This document shows, piece by piece, positions 1 to 11,887 of a DNA stretch of 64,000 nucleotides. The first letter of the stretch is position 1; every line of letters begins with the position of its first letter. The translations under genes were made by a program, and so were the position numbers. The notes under the pieces were generated by a model. The model worked only from the letters and a program-made list of their open reading frames with translations, had not been told where the DNA came from and searched no databases. Source of the DNA: Hippophae tibetana (taxonomy: Eukaryota; Streptophyta; Magnoliopsida; Rosales; Elaeagnaceae); assembly GCA_037013495.1 (NCBI GenBank), contig CM072809.1, positions 5,045,001 through 5,109,000 on the forward strand, read 5' to 3'.

Positions 1-335
1 TTCCAGTTAGTTAATTCAATTTATTTTCTGTGTTTAATTTTATCCCTAAAATGTCCTAGTTTTATACAATATAAGATTATACTCTAGATATATTACTTTA
101 GTAAATATTAGTCTAAACTCTAATTATGGAATTTTTTTCTTCTAAAAAAAATTTTATTGACAAAATTTTACTAAGAAAAAAGAGTAAACATTGACGATTA
201 ATTATGATAAAATTGCATAAAATTTAATTAACAGTTAGATTTGATAAAAAAAATCAATAATTACTAGAAATTTATATAGTGATTTTTGTGTACTTTTACC
301 ATAATTAATATATTAAAGAATTAGTAATAAGAATC
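1..335. other. AT-rich sequence, no gene seen
   Basis: Very AT-rich sequence with no reading frame resembling a known protein and no clear repeat structure. It may be flanking host DNA, or the outer part of a longer LTR belonging to the Copia remnant that follows. Confidence 0.4.
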
Positions 336-450
336 TAAGAACTTTCTATCATAATTATATCTATTTTTAATCATTATAATTTTTCTTTTATTTTGTATAA
401 ATTAGATGGTAAACATTCATTTATTAAGAGAATTAAAATCAATTTTTACA

Positions 451-462
451 TGGTATCAGAGC
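451..462 (+). promoter_or_regulatory. Retrotransposon primer-binding site (tRNA-Met type)
   Basis: TGGTATCAGAGC is the usual plant Copia primer site, complementary to the 3' end of initiator tRNA-Met. It lies directly after the putative LTR terminus ending in TTTTTACA, which fixes the right end of the 5' LTR and the + orientation of the element. Confidence 0.8.
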
Positions 463-958
463 TTAGGAAGAAGCTCTTTGAAAATTCAGCTCACACAAAC
501 TTTTTTTCTTCTTCCATATTTTGTTTCTTTTCAAAATCAATATCAAATCACATCCACAATTTCAAATTCATTCCATTATAATTTTCAGAAAATTTTGAGC
601 AATTTGTAATATTTTTCAAGCCAAGAAATCCATTTATGCGCCTTGCCGGAGTCACATGCGTTTACACATGCACTCTCTGAAGAAGAAGATGCAAACGACA
701 TGCCGTTCAAATTGCTCTCTAAAAAAACGACACATCGTTAGCAGGTTCAATCTTCCAGCCGTTGTATCAGTCATTTCAGACACCGATTCACCCACTTTTC
801 TACCAGTTCTTGAATTGAAATTTCTAGTTTTGGAATCCTGGATCCATTTCCTATAAAATACAACCCATATCAGTTCTTTTTTTTCTTTCATAAACAATCA
901 TTATCGTCTAAAACACACTAACCATTATCCCATTTTTTTATTTTTTCACTTAACATTC

Positions 959-2368
959 ATGTCTAAAACTACCAATACTACTCTTACTGTACCAAAATGG
1001 TATGATAATCCTAGCCATTCATTATACTTGCACCACTCAAAACCAACCGGGCATGATTCTAGTGGCTCAATCATTAAATCAAGAAAAACTATCATATTTG
1101 GAGTCATGCGATGTCATAGCTCTCCCTACCAAAAATAATGACGGATTTATTGAAGGCACAATCATAAGGTCACCAACAAACTATGGGGCATAAATCAAAC
1201 AATAGACTCGTTGCATCATTTTTGTCAAAAGATGGATTCTCAATACCATATCGCCTAAAATTGTGAAAAATGTCATGTATAATGATACCACATATAAACT
1301 ATGGGAAGAATTGAAGGAACGTTTTTCACACACCAACAACGTGCACTTATTTCAAATCGAGCAAGAGATCCATGATTACATACAAGAATATATAAGCATT
1401 GAAGAATACTATACCAAGTTGAAAATCCTATGGGATACTCGAAATGCACTATGTCTCCTTCCACATTATGGAGGAAACGCCGGAAAAGAATTACAGAAAT
1501 ATCAACAAAAGCAACGAGCCATAAAATTCCTCATAGGGCTTAAAATAGTTTACACAACAACAAGGGGAAAAATCTTGCTCATGGAACCTTTACCTACAAT
1601 AAATAAGGTATACTCACTTATTGTTCAAGATGAAAAGTAAAGAGTTGTCTCCACACAAACCATAGGAAGGATGCTATAAGCTACCATACTTGTCGACAAG
1701 GATAGTTATCCACAATATCCTTATAAGAATTACCCACTAAGGAACTCACATTTCAAGTGCGATCGATGCAACAATATCAACCATAATTCTAAAAGTTGTT
1801 GAAATTGCCTCAAATGTGATTTCTGTGGTCTCAATGGATATACCATCAACATGTGTCGAAAGAAAAGGCGTTTCAAGACAAGAGAAATGAAAGTTATGAC
1901 TTCCTTTCCAAAGCTTACGATACTGACTTTTAGGCAATTAGCTCCGACACAAGGACACCATTCTACAACCTTATATCCTCCCAATATCATGAGCTCCTTA
2001 CACTTCTCAAACAAGCCAAATCAAGTAGCATGACAAGTCAGGTGACTACTCCTTCAGGTAACACATTATGTGCGAGTTTTTTCCATTCAAAAACCTATTG
2101 GATTTTTGATACAAGGGCAACTGATCATATGGTCTGTTCCCAAAGCCTTATGAGCTTCAGCATTTCAATCATTAATCGACATGTGAATTTACCTGATCAT
2201 TCACTTGCTCGTGTCACACATATTGACACCGTACATTTCTCCAATAATTTCATACTCTATAATGTCTTATGTGTTCCCTCTTTCAAATTAAACTTGATTT
2301 CGGTAGCCAAACTCACTCAAACTTCATTTTTCCATGTCACCGTCACTAATAATATGTGTTTTGTTTAG
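959..2368 (+). pseudogene. Copia gag and protease remnant
   Basis: The frame opens at 959 (MSKTTNTT...) and runs through a gag N-terminal segment around 959-1100, shifts frame several times, and continues at 1263-1640 with a gag core (YKLWEELKERFSHTNN...). A Cys-rich stretch near 1760-1850 looks like a decayed zinc knuckle. The 2030-2368 segment carries a protease-like motif (DTRATDHM in place of DSGATDHM, so the catalytic Ser-Gly is lost) followed by the conserved NLISVAKLT stretch. Frameshifts and stops make it non-functional. Confidence 0.75.
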
Positions 2369-2634
2369 GAAAAACACTCAAGAAAGACGATTGTGATGGG
2401 AACTGAGAAAATAGGACTTTACCACTTGATTATTTTGGAAAATGTTGGACGTTTCTCCATTTCAAATACCGCTCAAACCAACCCTTAGTTCTCGAGCTTA
2501 CTTAGCAAATTATAAATAATTAACATATATTCCAACTTGAATGAAAGTGTTGAAGAACTCGAGAACCAACTGGAGTTAACCAAAACAAGCTAGAGGCAAT
2601 CAACAACAAAAACTAACGGGGTAACAAGGATCCA

Positions 2635-2735
2635 TGAACATTTCTACCATAATTATGTTTACTTTTAATCATTACAATGTTTTGTATAAATTAGATTATA
2701 AACATTTCTTAAATTAAGAGAATTAAAATCATTTC
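2635..2735 (+). repeat. 3' LTR remnant of the first Copia element
   Basis: This stretch repeats the sequence that ends just before the primer site at 451, with scattered substitutions and a small deletion. Its left end may be TGAACATTTC at 2635. The right end diverges from the 5' copy, so its exact terminus is not defined. Confidence 0.6.
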
Positions 2736-4014
2736 TTAAGTAGTGAAATATTAGTACCTTTTTTAGAAATTTAATCAAAAAATTTGAAAGTTCATTTAAA
2801 TTGTGTTACTTGAATGCAAGCTATCGAACTATTGGTGTTATTAACATTTAACTATAGTATTATAAGATTATAGAAGAATAAAATTGGTTAGTTTTATTGA
2901 GATCTCGTTTTTGTTGTTATTAAATTATTAAACCTTAATATTTTAGATTCATAACATAGATATAAATTAAGATGAAATATTAATAAGATTTACAAGATGA
3001 TATATTAATTTTTAAAACTAATATCATATTATCTTACTTAATTTTTAATAATATAATATGTTAATTAAACGGTATTAATTAAGATATTTTATTTGTCTAT
3101 AATGGATCTTAATAAGACAAGTAATAATATAAAAACAATAAAAATATGATAAATAATAATTTATAATGTAAGTTTAATAAGAAAAAAAATGATATAAATC
3201 TAAATACAATTAAATAAGATAATATTATATTATAAACTTATTAAATATATTTTATTTTATATCTTTAATCGACAAAATCATCTTTTTATTTTTCATACAT
3301 TTTTCTCTGTAAATTGACAAAAATAATTTGACTAAATCGGCCTCTACCCTTTTCGGAACGACACGACCTTTCTTTTGGTATTTTTGCTTGAAGCATAGAT
3401 CAATTACTCCATGGCTCTCTGTTTGGTGTACTTTTGTTTAAAATTAGCAGAGTGTGAACGTGCGTGACATTATTGCCAAATTTTGACCATCTCGTAGTCA
3501 TACAATCTCTGAGTCGTCTGACATAGAGACAGAAGGATTATTTCCAAATTTTGACCATCTCGTAGTCATAAAATCATCTTACTAAATTCACAATATTATT
3601 TTTTCTTCTTCTTACTTGACCATATATTCTCTCTAGAAAGCATACGTAAAAACTAACAATAGATTTCCACGAGTTTTTACGTTGTGATATGATGAATAGT
3701 AATATTTTTTACAAATTTTAAATCACAAATTTAATTTACACTAGTTATGCTTGCTTTAAGAAAGATACAAAAAATTAATATTATCTTGGTATTTTTTAAT
3801 TTGATGAATGATCATTGTTGTTTGTACGAATGAATCACAATTAAATAAATATAAAAAATAATTTAAATATAAAGTTAAGATTAACTACAAATCTTTTGTA
3901 TTTTAGCCAGGCCCGACAATTGTGCCTTTTTTTTTCCTTTTGGATTGTGTCTGTTCTTTGCTGCTCTTATACATATGATATTTCCTTTATAATGATTGAA
4001 ATTCATTGGGACAG
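2736..4014. other. AT-rich gap with a short direct repeat
   Basis: No convincing gene. A 26-27 bp segment (CCAAATTTTGACCATCTCGT and the next few bases) occurs at 3476-3501 and again at 3544-3570, a 68 bp offset, suggesting a small local duplication. The right end of this stretch should be intron sequence of the LRR gene, because an AG acceptor sits at 4013-4014. Confidence 0.5.
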
Positions 4015-4499
4015 TGCAAATTCTTGAAACAATTTCAAACAAACTAAAAAATCCATATTGGAAGAACATCAGTCGTTCTTCTTGCAGCAACGGTGGTGGA
4101 GATTTTAACAGGGCTTTCGCAACGGATATATTTAGCAATGCCACATGCGATTGTTCATTCCAAAAAGGCACTCTTTGTCATGTCAAAACCATGTAAGTTA
4201 TTTGTTATTATACTTTAATCCTTAATTTTGATTTAAAATAAAATTATTTTAACACTTAGTGTGACAGACTGCTGAAGGGTCTCAATTTAAAGGGAGTTAT
4301 ACCTACTGAATTTGAAAATCTTACTCATTTGGAAGTAACTTGAGTTATGATAAATTGTGTTATACTTGCGTCTCAATTCAAGAAAACAAAGTATAATAAA
4401 TGGTACAATTTCTTGATCATCAATGTCATGCTTTACTAAATTTTGTTTCATCAAACAGTGGGTTAAGTTATATTTGATATTATAATTCATTTATAGTAC

Positions 4500-4612
4500 A
4501 CTTGTATTATTTCACTTGTACTACACTTCCACTATTTTACTTGTATTATTTCACTTGTACTGCACTTACTATTTCACTTGTACTACATTTACTATTTCAC
4601 TTGTACTACACT
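4500..4612 (+). repeat. Short tandem repeats in the LTR promoter region
   Basis: About four imperfect copies of a 20-30 bp unit of the form TATTTCACTTGTACTACACT, just upstream of a TATA-like element (TATAAATA at 4624-4631). Repeats in the U3 part of Copia LTRs often act as enhancer-like boxes in other plants; that role here is inference. Confidence 0.6.
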
Positions 4613-4710
4613 TGTTACAACTCTATAAATAGAGTTCTCTATGTACATTCTAAAACACACCAATACAACATTAAATCATTCTTTCTTCTTATCTCTCTAT
4701 ACTCTTCACA

Positions 4711-4722
4711 TGGTATCAGAGC
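4711..4722 (+). promoter_or_regulatory. Primer-binding site (tRNA-Met type)
   Basis: TGGTATCAGAGC directly follows ...CTCTTCACA, which marks the end of the 5' LTR. It shows that the element here is in + orientation. Confidence 0.8.
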
Positions 4723-4997
4723 CTCTCATATATCTCTAAAATTTCTATCAAAATTTTGCCTCTCTTCATCACAGCCAACCCGGCTCACCCTAACTCGGTT
4801 TACTCTCAACTCGGTTCACCTCAACTCGGCTCACTCCAACCCAACTCACATCAACTCGGCTCACTCCAACCCAGCTCACCTTAATCCGATTCCAGACTTG
4901 TTTTCAACTCCTCTTTTCATTTTTAAGGATATCTCATTTATACTGTTTCTATATATTTGCTTTATATTTCCTCCATTATTTCGTTAAAATTGATCGA

Positions 4998-5896
4998 AAT
5001 GATGTCCCAAAACCAATCTCTACCACCCTTGATGATACTAACTACCTAGCCTGGGCATAAGCAATGAAAAGTTTCTTGAAAGGATGCAAGCTATGACGTT
5101 TCATACCTGGTGATATCTCTATACCCATCCAAGAAACCACTGAAAACAACTCCTTATTTGCTGACCGCCTTGAAGACTAGGAGAGTAAACACCATCAAAT
5201 TATTACATGGTTCCGTAACACCACCTTACCTTCCATCCATGGTGAATTTGGGCGTTTTGACACTGCCAAAGAAGTTTGGGAATTTCTTGAGGCTCGCTTC
5301 ACTACAACAAATTTGGCCAACTAATATCAACTTCTAACAACTCTTCATACCAAACGCCAAATGGCTGATCAAACCATTAACCAATTTCTCTCTAAAATGC
5401 ATACTATTTGGGATCAACTCGCTCTCTCTGAACCAACTTGGACGAACAAGATTGATGCTGAGATGTTTGCAACTTACCGTAATCACCAGCGTCTTGTTAT
5501 TTTTCTCATGGCTCTCCATGATCGATTTGAACCTGTTCGGGCTTCCTTACTCCATCGAAGTCCTTTCCCATACTTAAATATTGCTGTGACCGAGCTTCGC
5601 TCTAAAGAAACTCGGATGGGGGTTTTCAAAGTTCATCATACAGGTTCTGTTCTTGCCACCCCCTTTTATCGCCCTAAAGGAGGTTCAAAAGAGGACTTCA
5701 AACATCAAGGCTGCACCTACTGTCACAACCCCAATCATGAGCTCCTTACATGTCCCATTCGGGTATGTATATATTGTCACACAGTGATCTCACTCGCAAT
5801 TACATCAATGGATCAATTCCTGCTAGTATTTATGGTGCCCCTCTTCGCAATCTGTACATTCTTGCATGCGTTAATGTTATTTTTTTCTAAAGCATG
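4998..5896 (+). pseudogene. Copia gag remnant with zinc knuckle
   Basis: The most readable part is 5361-5770: ADQTINQFLSKMHTIWDQL..., LMALHDRFEPVRASLLHRSP... (core of the plant Copia gag domain), followed by CTYCHNPNHELLTCP, a near-canonical CX2CX4HX4C nucleic-acid-binding knuckle. Upstream parts (4998-5340) read as gag only after frame changes. Downstream coding is lost. Confidence 0.7.
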
Positions 5897-6276
5897 AACT
5901 TGTATTCTTTCAAGTACATAGGTTACAATACTATATTAACATTTTAAAATCAATATTGTAGGTCTTTTTTGGGAAACAGGATCAGCGGTTTAATTCCTGG
6001 GGAAATAGGTTACATTGCTACGCTGCGAGAACTGTAGGTTTTTTTATGGAGTTTTTAACATGAATTAACAAGGAAATGATACATATATTAAAAATTTAAC
6101 CATTGAATTTCCCTTTTTTCAGGGTAGTGGAAGATAATTTGCTTGAAGGGCCTCTTCCTCAAAACCTTGGAAGTTTGAGTAATTTACAGAGACTGTAAGA
6201 ACTTTGTTCTTTTTCCTTCATACATATTCTACTCATGTTCAACAACGCTTTGTTATGCGTTTCAGCATTTCTTTCT

Positions 6277-6981
6277 GTTAGGAGAATCATAATTTCGATA
6301 GGAACTTAATCAAGTTCTAAGCAGCGAAATTAAACTTATTCTTCTTCTTTGTGTGAATCTTTTAAGATATAAATAAATAGAGCTCAAAATGAGAAACATG
6401 CACAAAATCAACACAAGCAATTTAAGTGGAAAAACCTTCCCGGTGTAGGAAAAAATCAACCACGACACTCCTCTCCAAAACTTTCACTATCAAGAAACAA
6501 TTGTACAACAGTTCTCTCTAGGTAAAACTAGAGACAAACAATCAACAACATCATCAAGAATATACTTCTTGGAAACTAACAATTATTTCAAGAGAATGGA
6601 GAAATCTAACCCAATTCGTAGTCACTGTTTACGGCTCATATTTTCCCAAACCGGTGAGCCAAATCCAAATCCCACCGTACAGATTAAAGAGTCTTGAGTC
6701 GTGAACCTATCTGCAAAATTTCAGCTTAATCGGACCACAAACGGCCTTCTATCGGAGCACTTGATGAAGACTTGTTGGAGAGGGAAAAACTGCTCTCTTT
6801 TCTGCAGATTTCTCTAGTTGTTGTAACTCTTAATTTTTCTCTACAGAATACACACACAACAAATCCTAAATGAGTTTATTAATTAAAGTAATGAAATAAC
6901 ACAATTGCCCTTCTTACTCCATGGGTTTTTAAGCCACATGAGCTTCACTTGGGCTCCTCCAAATAAGAGGAAAACCCAACA
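6277..6981 (-). repeat. 3' LTR, family 1
   Basis: On the minus strand it starts TGTTGGGTTTTCCTCTT and ends GATTCTCCTAACA, giving matched TG...CA ends. It is preceded on that strand by a purine-rich tract (rc of 6982-6995, AAAAAGGGGGAGATT). Closely related copies lie at 58887-59275 (partial) and 60933-61647. Length 705 bp. Confidence 0.85.
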
Positions 6982-6999
6982 AATCTCCCCCTTTTTCGA

Positions 7000-9445
7000 T
7001 TAGATGAAGGGATCTGCCATCCTGACAATTGAACAAAAAAATTCAAGTTTTTCTCTTGACACTGCTTTTGTTAGCATGTCAGATCCATTCTCATCAGTAT
7101 GTATTTTCTCAAGTTCAAGTAACTTATTGTTAAGAGTATCCCTTATCCAATGATACCTCACATCAATATGCTTTGATCTTGAGTGAAACGCCGAGTTCTT
7201 CGCTAGGTGAATAGAACTCTGATTATCGCAGAATAACACATATTTCTGCTGCTTGAAACCAAGTTCCCTCAAGAATTGATTCATCTACAACAACTCCTTA
7301 CAAGCTTCCGTTGTTGCAATAAACTCTACCTCTACTGTAGAAAGTGCAACACACTTTTGCAATCTTGACTGCCAAGAAACTGCTCCACCAGAGAAAGTAA
7401 TTAGATAACCTGAAATAGACTTACGAGAATCTTCATCTCCTACTAAATCTGAATCAGTGTCTCTTATTAACACTGGTTTTCCACTTCCAAAGCTAAGTGT
7501 TAACTTGGAAGTACCTTGAAGATATCTCATAATCCATTTTACTGCATCACAATCCTCTTTTACTGGATTCGAAAGAAAATGACTAATAACTCCAACTGCA
7601 TGAGCTATGTATGGCCTCGTACACACCATTGCATACATTAAGCTTCCTACTATTGAGGCATATGGAACCTTTTTCCATATCTTCCTTCTCTTTATCTTTT
7701 GAAGGGCATTGACTCAATCTCAACTTAAAATGATTAGATAAAGGAGAAGAAACCACTTTAGCTTTATCCATATGAAACCTTTCAAGTACCTTGTTGATGT
7801 ATCGTTCCTGTGACATGTACAACTTCTTTCTTTTCTTGTCTCAACAAATTCAAATACCAAGAATTTGTTTTTCTGGCCCCAAGTCCTTCATGGCAAAGGA
7901 CTTACTCAACTGCTTCTTCAAATTATCAATTCTTGAAGAATTTCTGCCAACAATCAATAGGTCATCAACATAGAGTAATAAAATGATAAAGTCATCATTA
8001 GAGAATTTTTGCACAAAAAGACAATGATCATAAGTAGTCTTCTTGTAACCATGCTCTCCCATAACTAACTCAAACTTCTTATACCATTGTTTAGGTGATT
8101 GTTTCAACCCGTAGAGGCTTTTCTTTAACCGGAATACATAATCCTCTTTTCCTTTAATCTTAAAACCCTCTGGTTGCTCCATATAAATCTCTTCCTCTAA
8201 CTCACCATGAAGAAAGACAATTTTCACATCCATTTTCTCAATTTCTAAATCCAAGCTTACTGCTAGACCTAGAACAACACGTATGGAAGAAATCTTCACA
8301 ACAGGAGAGAAAATATCATCAAAATCAATACCTTTTCTCTGAATGAATCCCTTGACGACTAGTTTAGCTTTGTATCGTGGTTGTGAATTGTGTTCTTCTT
8401 GCTTCACCCTGTAGACCCACTTGTTCTTCAAAGCTCTCTTACCCTTAGGCAAATTTACCAACTCAAACGTGTGATTGTCATACAATGACTGCATCTCATC
8501 TTCTATAGCACCAACCCAGTGTGCTCTGTTTCCATCTTCCATCGCTTCTTCATAACATTGAGGTTCTCCCTCATCTGTCAATAACACATACTCATCTGTA
8601 TCATACCGTGTGGAAGGACGTCGGTCTCTGGTAGACCTCTTAGGTGAAATTTTTGGTTCTGGCAATTGATCAATAGTATGGTGATCTGTTTCAGCTTGCA
8701 TATCTACATCATCTGAACCTTGTTGGTCATCTTGAACATTTTGTTTCATCTGTACTGATAAAGGAACCAGATCTAGGTCAATCAAATCATCGCTATACTG
8801 ATAGACTCCGTTTTCTATCTTCTCAACATCTTGTATAGTTTGATCTTTTATAAACACAACATCATGACTCCTTACCAGTTTCTTCTCAACTGGATCATAA
8901 AATCTGTAGCCAAATTCATCCAGACCATAACCAACAAAGATACACTGTCGTGTATTCACATCGAGCTTAGATCTCTCATATTTTGGTATATGCACAAATG
9001 CCTTGCAACCAAAAATGCGAAGATGATCATAAGAAACATCTTTGCCAGTCCAAACTTTTTTTGGTACATTAAACTGAAGAGGAACACATGGTGTGAGATT
9101 AAGAACATGTACAATTGTATTCAAAGCATACCAGTGGTGAATTTTGCCTTTCGCTCTCTTTTGTTTCCTTACAATACAATGATCATATAAGCCAACACTT
9201 GTTATCTTTTCATCACCAAGAGGGTCCCTTTTAGATAATTCCATTAGTCTTTGATCACTTAGATGCCCCATTCTTTTGTGTCGAAGGAGAGTCTCATCAA
9301 CTCTCTCATTAGCAATTGCAACAATCTCAATCAAAGTTTCACCCTCAAGAACATAAAGCTTCTTTTGCTTGCGTGTTTTTAGAACAATAAGAGAACCTTT
9401 GGAGACTCATTTTACCATGCTCAATTTTATTGTAAAACCAGCAAC
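7000..9445 (-). pseudogene. Copia pol remnant (partial IN, RT, RNase H)
   Basis: The main frame (9334-7850) has a gag-pre-integrase motif (LLRHKRMGHLSDQRLMELSK), a broken integrase zinc region, then jumps directly to the integrase C-terminal part (SYDHLRIFGCKAFVHIPK), so the D,D-35-E core is missing. Reverse transcriptase follows: the first Asp motif reads KMDVKIVFLHG and the catalytic LLYVDDLLIVG is present near 7950. Frameshifts near 7830 and 7640 and a stop at 7284 split RNase H (ALSTVEVEFIA; CDNQSSIHLAKN; GSDMLTK). The frame ends MADPFI at 7000, just before the polypurine tract. Not functional. Confidence 0.85.
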
Positions 9446-9817
9446 ATCAAGCATTCCAATTGATATTTGGTTTTTCTTAATCTCAAGCACAAATCAAACA
9501 TCAGATAACAACTTCTAGAATCCATCAGCACATTAAGCATTCCAATTGATATTTGGTTTTTCTTAATCTCAAGCACAAATCAAACATCAGATAACAACTC
9601 TAGGATCCATCAGTAAGCTTCAATTTAATCTAACCAACTTTTTTCAAGCTTCTATTGCAGTTCTTTCTTTATTTGCTCATTGAATCACATTTTTAGCCAG
9701 GTTCAAAATGATGCTAGTGTAAGCCTTCTTAAGAAGCTTCTTCTTGTTGAGAGGTGTAATATCTTCTGGGTATTCAGGATCATCAGAAATGCCCTTTGTA
9801 ACATCTTGTTGAACAAG
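9446..9817 (-). pseudogene. Copia gag/protease remnant with 86-bp tandem duplication
   Basis: On the minus strand, 9817-9690 reads EQDVTKGISDDPEYPEDI...ILNLAKNVIQ, the N-terminal part of a Copia gag. After a deletion near 9650 it passes into a protease-side segment (EIKKNQISIGMLDVAG). The segment 9449-9534 is repeated in tandem at 9535-9613 with only a few differences. The gag reading continues on the far side of the nested element, at 15294-15420. Confidence 0.7.
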
Positions 9818-10036
9818 TGAAGATTATATTATAAGAGATATGATGGAGTATGTATTTTCACTTCATTCTCTGATTTTCTTTAATGTATATACAACACTAT
9901 ACATAGGAAAATAACAGATTAGTGGCCACTAAGCTAGGAATATAACAGCTGGTATCAACAATAATTACAGCTTGTTTTACACTGAATAATACAGCCTGTT
10001 CATCACTAATAAAGTAGATTCTTAGAAAAGTCTACA
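9818..10036 (-). repeat. 3' LTR of the nested Copia element
   Basis: 219 bp copy of the LTR at 15060-15288, differing by a modest number of substitutions and a small indel. The adjacent purine tract (rc of CTCCCCCTCAAGTT) marks the U3 end. TG...CA termini. Confidence 0.9.
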
Positions 10037-10043
10037 CTCCCCC

Positions 10044-11869
10044 TCAAGTTAGGTAATATATATTAATCATTCCTAACTTGAAACTCAATTCTTCGAAGAT
10101 TGTTCGAGGTAATGCTTTGGTAAGGATAACTGTAATTTGATGATGTGATGTATATAGTAGGTCCACGATTTTTTCATCTAATTTTTCTTTAATGAAATGA
10201 CGATCTATCTCTACATGTTTGGTTCGGTCATAATAAACTGGATTTTTTGTAATTCTTATTGCAGCTTGATTGTCACAATGCATGATGATTGGTTCAGGAG
10301 TTGTGAAGTCCAGTTCATTGAGTAGTCTTCTTAACCACATTCCTTCGCAAATCCCATGAGTCATAGCTCTAAATTCAGCTTCTGCACTGCTTTGAGCAAC
10401 TACTTACTGTTTCTTACTTCGCCAAGTTACAAGATTTCCCCATACGAATGTACAATACCCAGTGGTAGATCTGCAATCCACTATAGAACCTGCCCAGTCA
10501 GAATCTGCAAAGACTTCAATTTTTCTTGTGGAATTCTTACTGAAGTATAATCATTTTCCTGGTGTCATCTTGAGATACCTGGTCTAGTGTGGGATAGGTA
10601 AATGAGTTTTTCCACTAATCTTTGGTAACGGTCTTCGTCCACAGGTGTACTATTTTCTTTGATCCCGAGTTTTACTGTAGAGTCCATCGGAGTTTCTATC
10701 GGTTTACACCCAATCATTCCAGTTTCTTTGAGAAGATCAAGTATATACTTTCTTTGAGATATAAATATGCTTTTTTTTGTTCGTGCTACTTCCATTCCTA
10801 GAAAATATTTGAGATTGCCCAGATCTTTGATCTCAAATTCCTTGGCAAGGAATTCCTTGAGTTTATTCATCTCAATTGTAGAATTCCCTATTAGAACAAT
10901 ATCATCTACGTACACAATTAGGATAACTATTCTAGCATTAGAGAAGTGTTTGACGAATAGTGTGTGATCTGATTGACATTGACTGTACCCATATCTCTTC
11001 AAAACTTTGGAGAACCTATCAAACCAGGTACGTGGAGACTGTTTCAATCCATACAAGGATTTTTTAAGTTTGCAGACTCTATTGGTTAGAATAGAAGATT
11101 CAATTCTAATAGGAATGTCCATGTAGACTTCTTCTTCGAGATCACCATTAAGGAATGCATTCTTGACATCTAATTGGTAAAGAGGCCAATCCAAGTTAGG
11201 TGCTAAGGAGAGAAGAACACAAATAGTGTTGAGTTTTGCTGTAGGTGCAAAAGTCTCCTGATAGTCAAGCCCATATGTCTGAGTGAATCCCTTAGCCACA
11301 AGGCGAGCTTTGAGTCTTTCTACACTGCCGTCTGCTTTGTGTTTGATTGTAAAGATCCATTTATATCCAACAGTTTGTTTTCCTGATGGTAGTTTTGTGA
11401 TCTCCTAAGTCTTGTTTTTCTCTAAGGCACTGAGTTCTTCACGAATAGTTGTCTTCCATTCAGGTATCTGAAATGCTTCATAAACAAAATTTGGAACCTC
11501 TATCTAATCAAGGTTACCGATAAATGCCTTATAACCTGGTGAGAGATTTTCATAGGAAACAAAGTTGTAAATGGGGTGGTTTGTGCATGATCTTACACCT
11601 TTCCTTATAGCAATTGGAAAATTCAAATCATTAGGAGGTAATTCAATAATATGAGGTTCAGTGATGTTATCTTGTGAATTTTCGGAATGACCTGTACTCG
11701 GGTTGGATTTCTGGATTGGCTCAAGATATGCTCGGTTCTCTGCTCTTTCTTGAGTTGTTTTCCTTCTAGAGTAGACAAGAATATCATTGTTCGGGATAAG
11801 GAAGTTTCGATCTGTTGGTAGAGAAGTTGAGAGTTCATTGGGATTAGTAAGAGTATTTATTTGAGACAT
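10044..11869 (-). pseudogene. Copia reverse transcriptase and RNase H
   Basis: RT spans about 11500-10565: KGFTQTYGLDYQETFAP, the Asp motif QLDVKNAFLNGDLEEEVYM, SLYGLKQSPRTWFDRF and the catalytic IVYVDDIVLIG are all recognisable. In-frame stops lie at 11501-11503 and 11405-11407. RNase H occupies about 10560-10044 (DSDWAGS, SSAEAEF, CDNQAAIRITKNP, then ILTKALPRT in place of the usual DILTKALP), with a further frame break near 10410. The linker upstream of RT (11869-11504) is poorly conserved, as in other Copia elements. Confidence 0.88.
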
Positions 11870-11887
11870 TGACTCACTCTCTGGCAG

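Larger units (their letters stand above)
336..2735 (+). mobile_element. Decayed Ty1/Copia element, gag-protease only
   Basis: A short 5' LTR-like end (about 336-450) stops immediately before a primer-binding site at 451. Broken gag and protease frames follow (959-2368). A related LTR end lies at about 2635-2735: both ends share blocks around TTTTAATCATTA, TTGTATAAATTAGAT and GAGAATTAAAATCA. Integrase, reverse transcriptase and RNase H are absent, so this is an internal deletion derivative. The outer LTR borders are uncertain and I could not find a target-site duplication. Confidence 0.7.
4500..5896 (+). mobile_element. 5' fragment of a Ty1/Copia element
   Basis: Contains the end of a 5' LTR (about 4500-4710), a primer-binding site at 4711 and a gag frame, then stops without protease, pol or a 3' LTR. 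It lies within an intron of the LRR fragment, on the same strand. It is either a truncated insertion or what remains after a deletion that also removed an LRR exon. The right boundary near 5896 is approximate. Confidence 0.7.
4015..6194 (+). pseudogene. LRR receptor-kinase ectodomain fragment (LRR-VIII-2 type)
   Basis: Four exons can be read: 4015-4192 (QILETISNKLKNPYW..., with the ATCDCSF...LCHV cysteine cluster typical of this family), 4268-4334 (LKGLNLKGVIPTEFENLTHL), 5962-6033 (LGNRISGLIPGEIGYIATL) and 6123-6194 (EDNLLEGPLPQNLGSLSNL). The last two are 72 bp each, one leucine-rich repeat per exon, with GT/AG borders and matching phase. At least one repeat exon expected between the second and third is missing, where a Copia fragment lies. 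The signal peptide, later repeats, transmembrane and kinase exons are absent: after 6194 the intron runs into a retroelement LTR at 6277. The family includes Arabidopsis LIK1/At3g14840-like kinases. It is a truncated relic. Confidence 0.8.

Noticed and set aside
451..462. tRNA gene suggested by TGGTATCAGAGC
   Set aside because: Only the 12-base primer complement is present; no cloverleaf sequence surrounds it. The same holds for the other primer sites.
3411..3467. Possible first exon (MALCLVYFCLKLAECERA) of the LRR gene
   Set aside because: Short, ends in a stop, has no clear donor site, and does not match the family's usual signal-peptide exon well enough.
5110..5337. Separate 75-residue gene
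   Set aside because: Out-of-register reading of the decayed Copia gag that lies here.
8831..9190. Plus-strand open frame of 119 residues
   Set aside because: Antisense of the Copia integrase/RT frame; no recognisable domain.
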